This document shows, piece by piece, positions 1-11,142 of a stretch of 64,000 nt of DNA. The stretch's first letter is position 1. Each line of letters opens with the position of its first letter. The position numbers and the translations under genes were made by a program. The stretch comes from Phlegmacium glaucopus (Eukaryota > Basidiomycota > Agaricomycetes > Agaricales > Cortinariaceae), in the NCBI GenBank assembly GCA_015039465.1, contig MU130017.1, positions 90,013-154,012 of the forward strand, in the 5' to 3' direction. The notes below the pieces were generated by a model. That model was not told where the DNA came from. It did not search any database and was given only the letters and a program-made list of their open reading frames with translations.

Positions 1-1
1 A

Positions 2-1619
2 ACAGCAGATCAACGCGTCTATCATCTGGGTATAGCCCCTGGAGAGGTCGCTAACCGCATCGTAAAAAAACAACCACGATACGTACAAAGTGTTTTGGGT
101 CTTCTGACAAATATTTTGGCAGATAACTGTCGGATCACCTTCAAGGGCAAACGGAATTGCATCTTTCTTGGATAACAATCCAAAACCATTCGTTTTATCA
201 TCCGAACGCGGATTCTTGACTATAACGGGTCGTTTCAAGGGCACACCCATATCCATCGTGAGCATTGGTATGGGCAGTCCAAACATGGACTTTTTTGTGC
301 GTGAAGTAAGAGAATGCATCGGCGGTGATATTGCTATTGTTAGGTTAGGTTTTCTGAAAAACTTTCTCCTTCCCTATTTTCGTTTTTGGCCGCATGTGAA
401 CTTACGCCTCTGTTTATGTACAAATCCCAAAGGCTAGGGTCATGTGGCGCGCTGATCGATGTACCTGTTGGAACTGTCGTGGTCCCGAAAGCTAGCGTTT
501 CAATTAGGAGGAATGTGGATTTTGACTTTGTAAACCCGGAGAATTGTTTGGAACCTGCGTATCATATTAGTAAACCGGTACGTTCTTATTGGGCTCATCC
601 CATTTCAAAAAAAAAACATTATTTTTCATCACTTGTAGGGTAGGTATCCGCCGACGTCGCTTTGGCTGAACAGGTTAGTAATGGTTATTCTGGACCTCTC
701 TTAATAATTGTGTGTTCGGGACCGTGACTGAATGCCGTGAAATTGGAATTAGGTTCTCAAGGCTCTTGGAGCTGCGAAGCCCGCCAGTTCGGGGTCGGCT
801 ATTCTTGCAGGGACTATCAATGCGTCTGCTGATAGGTTAGTGTGGGATGGGGGGGGGGGGGTTTAACCGTTTCCCACAAAACAAAACCAATTTGTTGACA
901 ACAACGGAAAATTGTTTTTTTTTTCTTTTAGCTTTTATTCATCCCAGGGGAGACAAACTTCCTTCCCGGATCATAATGCAGATCTCATCGAACGTCTCCA
1001 AGCTTCCACTGAAAATCTTGCTACGTTAGAGGTCAGTTAACTTACCTTCGACGACGACATGGTTCTCCAATTGTTTTACTGACCTGTCCTTTTTAATTTC
1101 ATAAAGATGGAGACATTTCACCTTTACCACCTTGCTGCTTGTTGGGGAGGCCGGTCCGTTACGTCCAAGGCGTTACCAACAACCCCTCTTACCACGAGTC
1201 CTGTCAATCCAATTATTTCACAAACATCTCCCACACACTTGTTGATACATCAACAACAACAACATACTGCTGCTGCTGCTGCTGCTGCTCCACAAGTCTC
1301 CCCGAAGTCTGTGATCAGAGCAGCTGCTGCGCATATGGTATTTGCATCCAGAACGTCTCAAGATTTTATTACTCCGAAGCAGGTGGAAGAATTGGAAAAC
1401 TGGACTGGTCAGGTACTAGGATTTCTATTTCTCTCTCCTCAAGAGGCCGCTAATTGTTTTGCAAGGGGGTTTTGAACGCTTTGGTGGAGTTTGATATTCC
1501 TAAAGACGTGAGTAAATATCCTTACTTGAAAGAGTGCAAAAAGGTCTAGACATCCTTGGCTAATATGAGCAAACTAGCGGATGCACCCAACCGAAGGGAG
1601 CGTCTGGGAAATCGCATAG
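2..1619 (+). CDS. Uridine phosphorylase, 5' end outside window
   Basis: Cytosolic pyrimidine salvage enzyme of the PNP_UDP_1 family, which converts uridine and phosphate to uracil and ribose-1-phosphate. The window opens inside the coding region (DQRVYHLGIAPGEVANRI), so the start codon is missing. After an intron at 62-122 it continues ITVGSPSRANGIASFL, then IVSIGMGSPNMDFFVREV and a glycine-rich segment reading RLGSCGALIDVPVGTVV. The family's ribose-binding signature appears as LEMETFHLYHLA near 1104-1140. Splicing joins about nine exons in one frame, and the last exon (1578-1619) ends RMHPTEGSVWEIA-stop. An insert of about 60 residues follows the signature and holds a glutamine run and seven alanines from a GCT repeat at 1269-1289; it is probably a disordered surface loop. 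No internal stop was found in the spliced frame. Confidence 0.88.
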
Positions 1620-1920
1620 GTTTTCTGCTATGTTCAAGTTATATATACATATTGAAATTGAACTTTGATTATGATTATGATTTGTCGGATTAAGCAGTCC
1701 CAGATTTGAATCTCTGTGTGCCTTTCCAGTTTATAAAAAAAAAACAAAGGGTGGGGTCATTAAATTTATCAACCGATGGATATGTCCTCGCGGCGTGGAT
1801 TTAGATGTTCTAAGAGGGAAAAAAAAAACTTGAGTTCTACACACGGTAAAAAAAAAACGATAACGCGTGTTTTTTATATTAATTGTATTATTGGTACCAA
1901 GTTGGGAAAAAAATAAAATG
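1620..1920. other. Short spacer between convergent 3' ends
   Basis: The spacer is AT-rich with several poly-A/T runs, as expected of two facing 3' UTRs (uridine phosphorylase on + and F-box gene on -). I see no gene in it. Confidence 0.5.
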
Positions 1921-4038
1921 TCAACTCGTATCCGAACCAGCCCAAATGACATCCCCAACACCGAGATCTCTGAGACTTGATGCTTCTTTCTCATCTATCA
2001 ACTTGCAGTTAGCAACGCGGAGATATATGATACTTGCTGGCTCCAACGACTCTTGTACAGCAATGAACGTCGATACGATGTTCGTCGATGGATCCATGCC
2101 AGCAGCCCCTAGAACACAAGTCAATCCTGTTGTTGTTTCTTGGCCAATACTGCGACGCAGTTGTTTCCTCAAAGGTTTAATCTTCCTTCCCATCTGGGCT
2201 TCCTCGGTCTTATGATCACTTGCTATCTTTCCAGCCTGATCCTCCCTTGTGACTGACTGGATTACCCCTTTGGGTACATCCACGCCTACTACCGCCTCGT
2301 CGCCGCTATGGTCATTATTGTTTCTGGATAGTATGACTGCACGTAGAGCTCCGAAGTCCACGTCTTGGCATCCCCAAAACGATAATGCTTCGAGTCTAGG
2401 GCAAACCTTGACGCCACGTCTTCGCCGCGTTCCTCCTCCCTCGCCGGAAGATGCAGGAGGTTTAATGGTTCCGACTACCTTCTCCTGTAGACCCTCCATC
2501 AACCTTCCCACACCCGAACACGCGTCCAGAGACAAAGAAGTGAGGACAGGCATATATCCCAACATCGCTTCCGCTCTTCCTTGCTCCGGAGATATCTTAA
2601 AATGGGACAGCGTGAGATGAGTCAAATTTGGAAGGCGGGGGTCACGAAAGATCGATTCAAGGCGCGGAAACACGGGCAAGACTGTAGTGATCTCAGGATG
2701 TTGTCGAATAGTACTGTCGACGTTGGTAAACGCCACTTTTTCGAGTGCTGGAAAAGAGAATTTACGGAGAACACTGGAAGTTGTGTCTTCTCCAACACAT
2801 TGGAGGCTGAGGTCACGCATGGATGGATAATTAACGATTCCGCGGGAAAATTTGTGTGGTGATGATGTGAACATGTAGCCTCGGACGAAAAGAGTGTCGC
2901 TGCGTTTGGTTGGAATGTCTTCTACCCAGAGATCTAGTTTTTCCAGGCCTGGAGCGTCGATCAATGACATGAACCGATATATATCGACGGCGAACGGATA
3001 AGACCACTCTACTGTTTTTAGATGGTCTAGCTTGACTGGAGGTCTCTGAAATGGAATGTCCGGATTGTCAGGTGTGCCGTCCGTCGCAAGGACGACGTCA
3101 AAGTAAGGGACGGTATTTGTCAGAACAAGCTCTTCTAGAAGAGGGGTCTGGGCAAGGAAGCGACACAGGGACGACATTTTCAAATAGTAATCGTGCCTTG
3201 TGCTATTGGTCTTCCTTGGGGAGTACGAGAGTTCTAAGGATCTAAGATTTGCAATGAACGTAGGTGGAAATTTGAAAAGAGGGACCTGTTCGAGTTTGAG
3301 GTGTGATAAGCAACTAGGTTCAGTCAATGGATCGGACTCGGCCGAAGTTGGATCAATGCTTTCCATTAAACCAGGGGCTTCGACGAATGAGGGGTTGGGA
3401 TTCGTGATAGATAAACAAAGGTGACGAAGGCGAGGAAATATTTTATTATGATGGTTGATGGATGGAAGGATGTACACCAAAGGTAATGCAACTTGGCTGC
3501 GAAGAGATAGCTGATGGACACGTTGGAAATGCTGTCGAGTTTGTGCGATCATGTCAACCATTTGATAGCATTCTTGGGTGGGTAATGCATCTACGGAGCT
3601 ACAATAGTCAATTTCAAGTGGGGCGGTTCCGGAACGTTTGAGAAATGTCAGAGCGGGGTCGGGTTTGCTGAAACCTTGGAGAATAATGCGTGACCAAAGC
3701 CTGGGAGAAGCAAGAGAAATAGTGCGCCATTTCGCACAAACATGAGAGATGGCTACTTGAGGGCGATACAAGTTGGAACTGGGTGGCAAGTCAAAATCAG
3801 TGACGGCAAGGAAGACCTGTTCGAGGAGTTCTGGTGGGAGCCAGTTGATGGGTTCTTTCTGTGCCTCAAGCTCTAAAATCTTTTCTTCAATGGCTACCCT
3901 TTCATTGAAAACCTCGTCTTTCATCTTTTGTAGATCATCCAGTAACTTTTGAAAGTCGATTTCCCGGCGGCTAAGGGTCTGAAGCTGAACTTTGAGTACA
4001 TCAAGTTCTTGGTCCAGTGATGATCTCCGTTTATTCAT
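1921..4038 (-). CDS. F-box protein with leucine-rich C-terminal region
   Basis: A single uninterrupted 705-codon frame. Residues about 5-60 form a heptad-like coiled coil rich in Leu, Lys and Glu. Residues about 63-110 are an F-box of the Agaricomycete type: INWLPPELLEQVFLAV, then ISHVCAKWRTISLASPRLWS. The rest has scattered leucine-rich motifs (LSHLKLEQVPLFKF, LTHLTLSHFKISPEQ) like the degenerate LRRs of these proteins. F-box proteins usually bridge a substrate to the SCF ubiquitin ligase through Skp1; the substrate here is unknown. The family is large and fast-evolving in mushrooms, so no orthologue can be named. The ATG at 4038 is 219 bp from the oppositely oriented glucosidase gene. Confidence 0.85.
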   Translation of the reverse strand: MNKRRSSLDQELDVLKVQLQTLSRREIDFQKLLDDLQKMKDEVFNERVAIEEKILELEAQKEPINWLPPELLEQVFLAVTDFDLPPSSNLYRPQVAISHVCAKWRTISLASPRLWSRIILQGFSKPDPALTFLKRSGTAPLEIDYCSSVDALPTQECYQMVDMIAQTRQHFQRVHQLSLRSQVALPLVYILPSINHHNKIFPRLRHLCLSITNPNPSFVEAPGLMESIDPTSAESDPLTEPSCLSHLKLEQVPLFKFPPTFIANLRSLELSYSPRKTNSTRHDYYLKMSSLCRFLAQTPLLEELVLTNTVPYFDVVLATDGTPDNPDIPFQRPPVKLDHLKTVEWSYPFAVDIYRFMSLIDAPGLEKLDLWVEDIPTKRSDTLFVRGYMFTSSPHKFSRGIVNYPSMRDLSLQCVGEDTTSSVLRKFSFPALEKVAFTNVDSTIRQHPEITTVLPVFPRLESIFRDPRLPNLTHLTLSHFKISPEQGRAEAMLGYMPVLTSLSLDACSGVGRLMEGLQEKVVGTIKPPASSGEGGGTRRRRGVKVCPRLEALSFWGCQDVDFGALRAVILSRNNNDHSGDEAVVGVDVPKGVIQSVTREDQAGKIASDHKTEEAQMGRKIKPLRKQLRRSIGQETTTGLTCVLGAAGMDPSTNIVSTFIAVQESLEPASIIYLRVANCKLIDEKEASSLRDLGVGDVIWAGSDTS

Positions 4039-4257
4039 GAGATATGACAGGTTATGTAGCTCGTCGAGGTTGGGCGTTGGAGAACGTTGAACTTTGGAAG
4101 ATCCGAGTCAGCGAAGGGAGTAAACCTCCGATTGCATGCGTGATATGTGACAACGCGTGACATTGAATTCATTGTTTTTTGTACGTCATTCAATATTCTG
4201 TTGAACACCTACGTTGAACGGTCAACAGAGGTCAGGTGACAAGAATCCACCTCTGCC
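4039..4257. promoter_or_regulatory. Shared divergent promoter region, F-box gene / GH31 gene
   Basis: The 219 bp between the two ATGs must carry the start sites of both genes. I do not see an obvious TATA box. Co-regulation is possible but unproven. Confidence 0.45.
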
Positions 4258-7200
4258 ATGTACAAGGCAATCGTCTGGGGACTTTTGGTTGGGCAGGCCC
4301 TCTCCTGGGCCCAACCTCCTTTGCAACTTCACCTGGCCCAGGAAACCGGTAGCGTTCATTCCCTCAACGTCTCAAGCTGTCAGGGTGCGTATTTCTGGAG
4401 ACCCAAAGATCAATATTTCTCATTTTTCACAGGATACAAACTGGGTTCGCTTGAAGAAAATGATGCGGGTCTCACAGCTCGCTTGAGTTTAATGGGACCA
4501 GCGTGTAATGCCTTTGGTCAAGACATATCAGACCTCACAGTTCAAGTAACATACGAAACTAACAGTCGGTACGTACCCCTTGAACGAATCCTTCCTAACT
4601 CTTACATGTCATCGAATTTTACATAGCCTCCACGTCAATATTTTCGACTCTGCAAATAAACAATATACCATCCCACAATCTGTCATCGAACGACCCCCAG
4701 CGCCTGTCACGTCTTTTAAAAGAACTTCAGATCTAGTCTTCAATTACCACTCTTTACCCTTTGCATTTTGGATTACCCGTCGCTCTCAACCAAACGCGTC
4801 TCCGATATTTGACACTAGGATCACCTCACTCCCGCAAACACCAATAGGACCTGTTATTGACGGTGATAACTCCACGGCTTTGGACGGATTTCCCCTTATT
4901 TTCGAGGATCAATACCTCCAGGTTAGCCGCTTGTGTTGTTGATTAACACCGCGAGAAGGACTTGAATTTTTTCTTCAGTTGACGTCGGCCCTTCCTCTAA
5001 ATACCAACATTTATGGCCTTGGGGAAGTAATTTCTACTTCTGGCTTCCGACGGAATGTCAAAACCACCGTTCAAACGATGTGGGCAAGAGATATAGCAGA
5101 TCCAGTCGACCAAAACCTGTGAGTGCCATCCATCACCTGGTGCCATCTTCGTCCTTGACCTTTACCCCAGATATGGCTCCCATCCGATTTACATGGAACA
5201 CCGTTTCGATGAAAATACCAACTCTTCCCAATCTCATGGCGTATTTTTACTCAGGTACGGTAATAAAACATTTTAGATCCGAATGTCCAATTCATCCTCG
5301 AATCAAAAGTGCTGCTGGTGGAGATATTCTCCTCTTCACTCCTCCTTCCTCGAATGTTTCCCTAATCGAGTATCGGATGATTGGTGGGGTTTTGGACTTT
5401 TATTTTTTCTCCGGACCTACCCCAAATAAGGTTATTGAACAATATGGTGCTTTGATTGGATTACCCACTTGGCAACCCATCTGGGGTTTCGGGTTCCATC
5501 TCTGCAGGTATGTCACATAATCCTTTATGCGCAACAGCCTTCAAACCCGTTGATCACAGGTGGGGATATAACGACCTCAGTGAAACACGTGAACAGGTGA
5601 TTAACATGCGACAAGCAAACATACCCCTAGAAGGTCGGTTGCACTGTTGCCGCTACGGACATGTTTTTGTTTGTTTTATGACTGATTTTCCCATTACTCT
5701 ACCCGCAGTCATGTGGAATGATATTGATCTTTATCATGCTGTCCGTGATTTCACCTCCGACCCTGTTAGATTTCCTGGTGAGGAAGTGAGAGCATTTATA
5801 CGCGGACTTGTATGTCGTCTTTACCCCCGAGATATTATGAAAGACTCCTTGTTTAACAGACGGCAAATAACCAACATTGTAAGTGAAATTTTAAGCGGAG
5901 CGTCTTTCCAGGGTCGATGGGCAATCTGACGCATGTCATGCGTAACCCAGATATCCCAATCGTCGACGCAGCGATTCCAAAACAAGTCAATGCAACCGAT
6001 ACCGTACGTGATCTCGTCACGTCTGCCATTTGGGATAAGATATTAGACTTTGAGTTTGCTGATGCATTTTTTTGGGTGTTATTGTTTGTTTTTAGTACAA
6101 TCCATATACCAAAGGAGTTGAAGAGTAAGTTTGCGGACACCACATTTCCTTGTCCGGCGTATTATTAATTTTTCCTCGCTTCAATCCCCGATGACTGACA
6201 TGCCAATCTCCTCCTTTCCGCCCTCAGAGGTGTCTTTATCACCAATCCGGATGGAACTGAGTATATTGGACAGGTCTGGCCGGGATACACGGTTTGTCTC
6301 TTTTATTTACATAAAATGGTTTTGTAAAAACTCTTATCTTTTTTTTTATTTATTATTTTATTACACGCAGGTATTCCCAGATTGGTTTCAGGAAAATACT
6401 CAGCAGTGGTGGAGTGATGCTCTTCGCAACTGGAGCGCTGCCGGCATCGAGTTCTCAGGCATATGGTTGGATATGAATGAAGCAAGTTCGTTTTGTGATG
6501 GATCATGGTTAGTTTTCTTTTTTTTTACTCGTTTACGTTTTCCTCAGATCAAAACTTGCTAACATTTTTTACACGGACCGCAGCGGAACAGGAGCCAATC
6601 TTACCAATACTAGTGTTCCATTCATCCTTCCGGGCGAATCGGGCAATCCAGTGCTAGGTATGTGTTTAATATCCATGACATATTTTTCGGAGATCGACAA
6701 AACCCGTTTTGTTAGGTTATCCAGAATGGTAAGGCTCAAAATCCCTATCACCCAGCGCTTTGGTTCACGTTCGAGAAAAAAAAATCAAAAAGCTATGACT
6801 CGACATTGTTCGGTCCTAGTGGTAATATCACAGTTAATGGATCTTTGACATGTATCCCCGAAACCCCGGGAGTTGCAGGTTCTGCGATCAGTAAACGTGG
6901 ATTAGGTGCAGGGCAGCAGGAGGGAGTCAATCTTAACGCGCCGCCATATGCTATTCACAACGGTAAGTCAGATTTTTGACATGGATCTCTCTACTTTATG
7001 AAAAGGAAACATGATCGGTTGTGTTGTTTGACATGAACAGGTAATGGTCGTCTATCTATACATGCACTAGCCACCAACGCGTCCCATGCTGAGGGCCAAG
7101 CTGAATTGGATGTTCACAATCTTTGGGGAATGATGGAAGAAAAAGCGACCCACATAGCCCTGCAAGATATTATTCCGAATAAAAGGCCTTTTTTGATCAG

Positions 7201-8545
7201 CCGTTCTACTTTCCCTTCATCAGGCAGATGGTCGGGTCATTGGGTATGTGCTTTTTTGTGCCGCGAGGCTTTAAGAGGAATCCGCTGTCGCCACATGCTG
7301 ACTGGGTTGCTTCCATCCAAGCTGGGTGACAATTTTAGTTTATGGTCCTACTTGCGGTACAATATAGCCGTAAGCAAACTGGCTCGTTTTTCTCGTTCGT
7401 TAATCGAAAATGGTTCTCCGATCGGTCATCCAGGGTGTTTTACAATTTCAGCTATTCCAGATTCCCTTCGTCGGAGCAGACACGTGTGGTTTTAGTGCGT
7501 TCCTTTTGCCTCTAACTGTTTTTTTCCCTAGAAACTGTGATCTCGATTTCATAGATGGCAATACTGATGAAGAGTTGTGCAACCGTTGGATGTCTCTTTC
7601 AGCTTTTACGCCTTTCTTCCGAAATCACAATGTGAAAGGTGCTATTTCTCAAGAACCATATAGGTGGGATAGCGTAGCAAATGCTTCTCGGACTGCGATT
7701 AGCATTCGATATTCTTTGTTGCCCTACTGGGTAAGTTCCAAGACTTGTGTAACTCTTATCACGTCACTCAGGAAAACATACGTAGTACACTCTTTTCGCA
7801 AATGCCTCAATGTTTGGAACACCGCCTGTTCGCGCGCTGTTTTATGAGTTCCCTAATGAACCCGAGTTATTTGGTGTTGATGAACAGTTCCTGATCGGTA
7901 GCGATGTCTTGGTGACGCCTGTCTTAGAGCCCAATGTGTCCTACGTCACTGGTCAGCATCTCTTTCGCTTTTATTGCTCCAAAATACCTTGACCTCTTTC
8001 TCTGAACAGGAATATTGCCTGGGAGCGGTACTGTAATTTGGCGCGACTGGTACACACACGACATCGTTGAAAACACTCCGGGCGAACCAGTAACATTCGC
8101 AGCACCTCTAAGTCATATCAATGTTCACATTCGTGACGGATCTATAATTCTCCTCCACGCTAAACCCGGGTATACGATTGAAGAAACCAGACAGGGCCCA
8201 TACTCGCTCTTAGTTTCACAGTCTTCACAAGGTCTAGCGTTTGGAACGGCATATATCGATGACGGGATCTCTAATCCTCCAGGACCCAATCGGATTCTGA
8301 AATTCTTTTCTACACCCAAACAAGTTGTTGTTGTGATCTCCGTCGAGGGTGAGGTCGGGGGAGATTTCAAGATTGAACAAAAGTTGACGGATATAACGGT
8401 TCTTGGAGTGGATTCTAAACCGACCTCGGTTTTGCTAAATGGAAGAAAGGTGGGAAATTGGAAGTATGCGCAGCAGCAAGGCAGGCTAGTGGCGCTTGAG
8501 ATTGATGCAGATTTAAATGTTCCTTTATCGTTGGAATGGAAGTAG
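4258..8545 (+). CDS. Secreted GH31 alpha-glucosidase
   Basis: Extracellular glycoside hydrolase family 31 enzyme that releases glucose from the non-reducing end of alpha-glucans. The start was chosen because it gives a classical signal peptide ([18 protein letters not shown]). The ORF can be spliced through about 17 GT-AG introns without a frameshift. The (beta/alpha)8 part shows [34 protein letters not shown] and [17 protein letters not shown]. The catalytic nucleophile is the Asp of [12 protein letters not shown] (codon 6470-6472), and the acid/base Asp lies in GHWLGDN, which is split by an intron at about 7241-7321. The C-terminus ([14 protein letters not shown], then a beta domain ending NVPLSLEWK) is complete. 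Two microexons, 19 nt (5860-5878) and 13 nt (6716-6728), are needed for the family sequence. Length is about 880-900 residues, normal for fungal alpha-glucosidases. Confidence 0.92.
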
Positions 8546-9082
8546 TAGTAGTGATGGAATGGGCTTGAACCGCCGTTGTGGAATGGAAGAACGATAACAT
8601 AACGTTTTTTCCCCCGCTTAGGTGCCTGATGACACTTGCTAGATGTGTGTATGTAAAAAAAACGTGAAACTAAAAAGTGCGATCTGTTAGGGGAGGCAGG
8701 CAGTGTGTATTTTTTTCGCGTCCGCGATCGTAGCAATAACGTTACTATGTAACCCAAAAAAAAACAAAGTTCACAAAGAAGCATAGATAAGCGCTAGTCA
8801 CGAAAACGAACAACACTAAAAGAAAATAAAAGTTTTTTTTATAGCAGTATAGTTGTCCAAGTACATATATAATACGTGGTCCATAAGTAAAACGAAGATG
8901 GCTGTCAGTCAAAACTTGTGTGTGTGTTTTTTTTTTACATAAAATAAATATGTAAATAAAAAAAATGTTGTTAGACATTTGCAGTCTAGGTTCAAACGTG
9001 TTGTACCCTAAAAAGGCCAATTCCGAATGTCAGTCAGTCAACTGACTCGATAATATGACATAGAGTGGGGCTGCTTAGCGAC
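8546..9082. other. 3' region between GH31 gene and small secreted protein gene
   Basis: AT-rich sequence with poly-T runs and a short GT repeat near 8920. It lies between two convergent 3' ends. No coding sequence is supported here. Confidence 0.5.
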
Positions 9083-10055
9083 TTACTGGACGAACCATCT
9101 TTGGTCATTTGCAACGCAATTCCCACCGTGCGCATTCTGTGTAGCTTGACAGTTTGGTGCGACAAAATCAATCAGAGCAGCCTGAAACACCATCAATCAT
9201 TAGTTATTCGAACTCATATATATTAACTTGCTGCTGTTCGGAAGGGGGGCGACGTGTCTATAACGTACCCAATCGGTTCGACAGTAAACCAACGGTCCCA
9301 AATCTTGATTAACAAAAAACGTTTTGCAGCTGCTAAATTGCATTACGACTGTATTATTGCCAGCCTGTCCTTGGAGATTAAGGTTAGAAGGCAGACGAAA
9401 AAAGGGTCGTGTGCTTACCGTATTGTCAATTTGAAACAGGGCAGCTAAATGTATGTTATGTTATTGTATGTATTGTAGAATATGAAAAGAACGAAAGTTC
9501 CCATTTGGTGATGAATACAAAAAGTAGAAACACGTTAAGAAGTGTTAGACAGGTTGGGCAGAAATTGTCAATCACTTTTCTTTACTTACCTATATTTTGG
9601 CTGTCATAACGAAGAGCATCGGCGATTACATGACAGTCATTCGGGTCGGGACCACCTCCTGCTGGTAAGAAACAGTTCGTGGCGCCTGTTGATATAAAAG
9701 ATATTTTAATTTATTCCCGAGTCACGAACAATCATGACTTGAACCTACAAGGTGCACCGCAAACGTTCGTAGCGTTCGTTGCTTGGCGTTGTACCAGCAC
9801 ATCACGACGTTGGTGTGAGTCGGGGCAGGAAACTGTCTTCATCTCTACGTTTTTTGCTTTACCAATCCAGGTCGAGGTTAGGGTTACAGCTCCATCGCAA
9901 ATACCCGTTTCTGAATGGGTGTTTTAGAACATCTCTGTAGAGATATCATAGATTATTGATTGAGGGTGCTCACCGAGACCAGAAGAAACGAGAGGTGTCC
10001 CTGAAATTTGGGTGAAAATTCCAAAAAGGAGAGGAAGGAGAGTTGAAGTCTTCAT
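9083..10055 (-). CDS. Small secreted cysteine-rich protein, multi-exon
   Basis: No long reading frame marks this gene; it is reassembled from short exons on the minus strand. The ATG at 10055 starts a hydrophobic signal peptide (MKTSTLLPLLFGIFTQISG) in an exon ending at 9974. Later exons read KTVSCPDS, then ATNATNVCGAPC, then CFLPAGGGPDPNDCHVIADA, ALFQIDNT, FSSCKTFFVNQDLGPLVYC and finally CQATQNAHGGNCVANDQRWF, with the stop at 9083-9085. All joins use GT-AG sites and keep phase. The product is about 175 residues with at least eight cysteines after the signal peptide. I recall similar hypothetical secreted proteins in other Agaricomycetes but no established function. The second exon boundary (around 9905-9950) is the least certain, and an extra 3' exon is possible because the stop overlaps a donor-like GTAAGT. 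Confidence 0.72.
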
Positions 10056-10114
10056 GCTGATTCGCAGATATACGATGCTGGAGCCTGGGGGTTAATAAGT
10101 GATTAATATCCTTT

Positions 10115-10124
10115 ACTTTTTATA
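10115..10124 (-). promoter_or_regulatory. TATA box of the small secreted protein gene
   Basis: On the minus strand the sequence is TATAAAAAGT, about 60 bp upstream of the ATG at 10055. The sequence and spacing suit a highly expressed secreted-protein gene. Confidence 0.55.
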
Positions 10125-10127
10125 CTC

Positions 10128-11142
10128 TCGGAGCAAGATACATGGGCAAAATTGGCCGTGAACATCCAAAATAGCGATTGAAACTGCTATGGAGACCAAA
10201 AGTCACTGGCTAATCCTACATCCTGTCGCCATCCAAAGGCCACGGAGGCATGCAAAAAAACGGTGAAAGGATACCGCGTTAATGTTGTTAATCCGGACAA
10301 AGCACTCAGAGCTCCAAGCCCATATCCTCATGGAGTCATGGTCAGGATACAGATAGACAGACGACCTTAGTTGTGTCGGTCATGAGATCATAGATATTTG
10401 GCTGCATTACTTGGGCCACATGTCTGGGTGGTCATAAGCCTAGCCTGGTGACCCTTCCGAAAGATGGAAGCCGTAAAAATAGATCTCGCTCCCGGATAAG
10501 GATTCTAAGTTCTGACTTGACTGTGGAGTGATAGCTAGTGAAGATTCTAAACCAGATCCACACTGGGTTAGACAAAAGATAGATATCTAGTTGGAAGATT
10601 TAGAATCTGATAGAAGGTCCTTGGACTTGGACTTGTTGTATGTAGCGAGCGCTGAAATCTGACAGAGGGGCGATTAGAAGGAGGCCGACTTTTTTTGGCG
10701 AGCATAGGATATATATGGGTGTCCAGCCATTTGGGGAACATAAATATCCGGTATGCTAGTTTTTTGCAAGAGCGTCACCGGGTTTGCCTAGGTCACTTTT
10801 ATATGAACGTTCCAGCCTTCGTAGGTGCATGAAGTTTTGGCCGTATAGCTGGACAACACGTCAGGATGAGACAGATGGTGAGAATGTTATCGTGAGCGCT
10901 CATTGATGACCATCCGACTTCCCCCGATGGGCGATTGTAGATCTAAGAGGCATTTTTCCCACCAGGAGGTTTGGAAGATGATAAAGAGGTGGACATAAAC
11001 CAGGAAGTCAAGGACAATTGCTTCAACTATGAGACGTGAGTAATTCGAATATTACATAATATGTTCTTGTTTACATGCGATTGTATCTTTTTTTTACTCC
11101 AAGTGATACATGACTATGCCCAAGACTTGAGTTTCACAGCAG
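10128..11142. other. Intergenic region, 1 kb, no gene seen
   Basis: No coding signature was found on either strand. A GTGAGT donor at 11036 and an acceptor ending exactly at the ATG of the next gene (11141-11142) could mark a 5' UTR intron of the zinc-finger gene. Confidence 0.4.

Noticed and set aside
848..862. Poly-G run
   Set aside because: Lies in an intron of uridine phosphorylase; simple homopolymer, perhaps with length error.
8125..8784. 219-codon minus-strand frame
   Set aside because: It is antisense to the last exon of the GH31 gene and has no family features.
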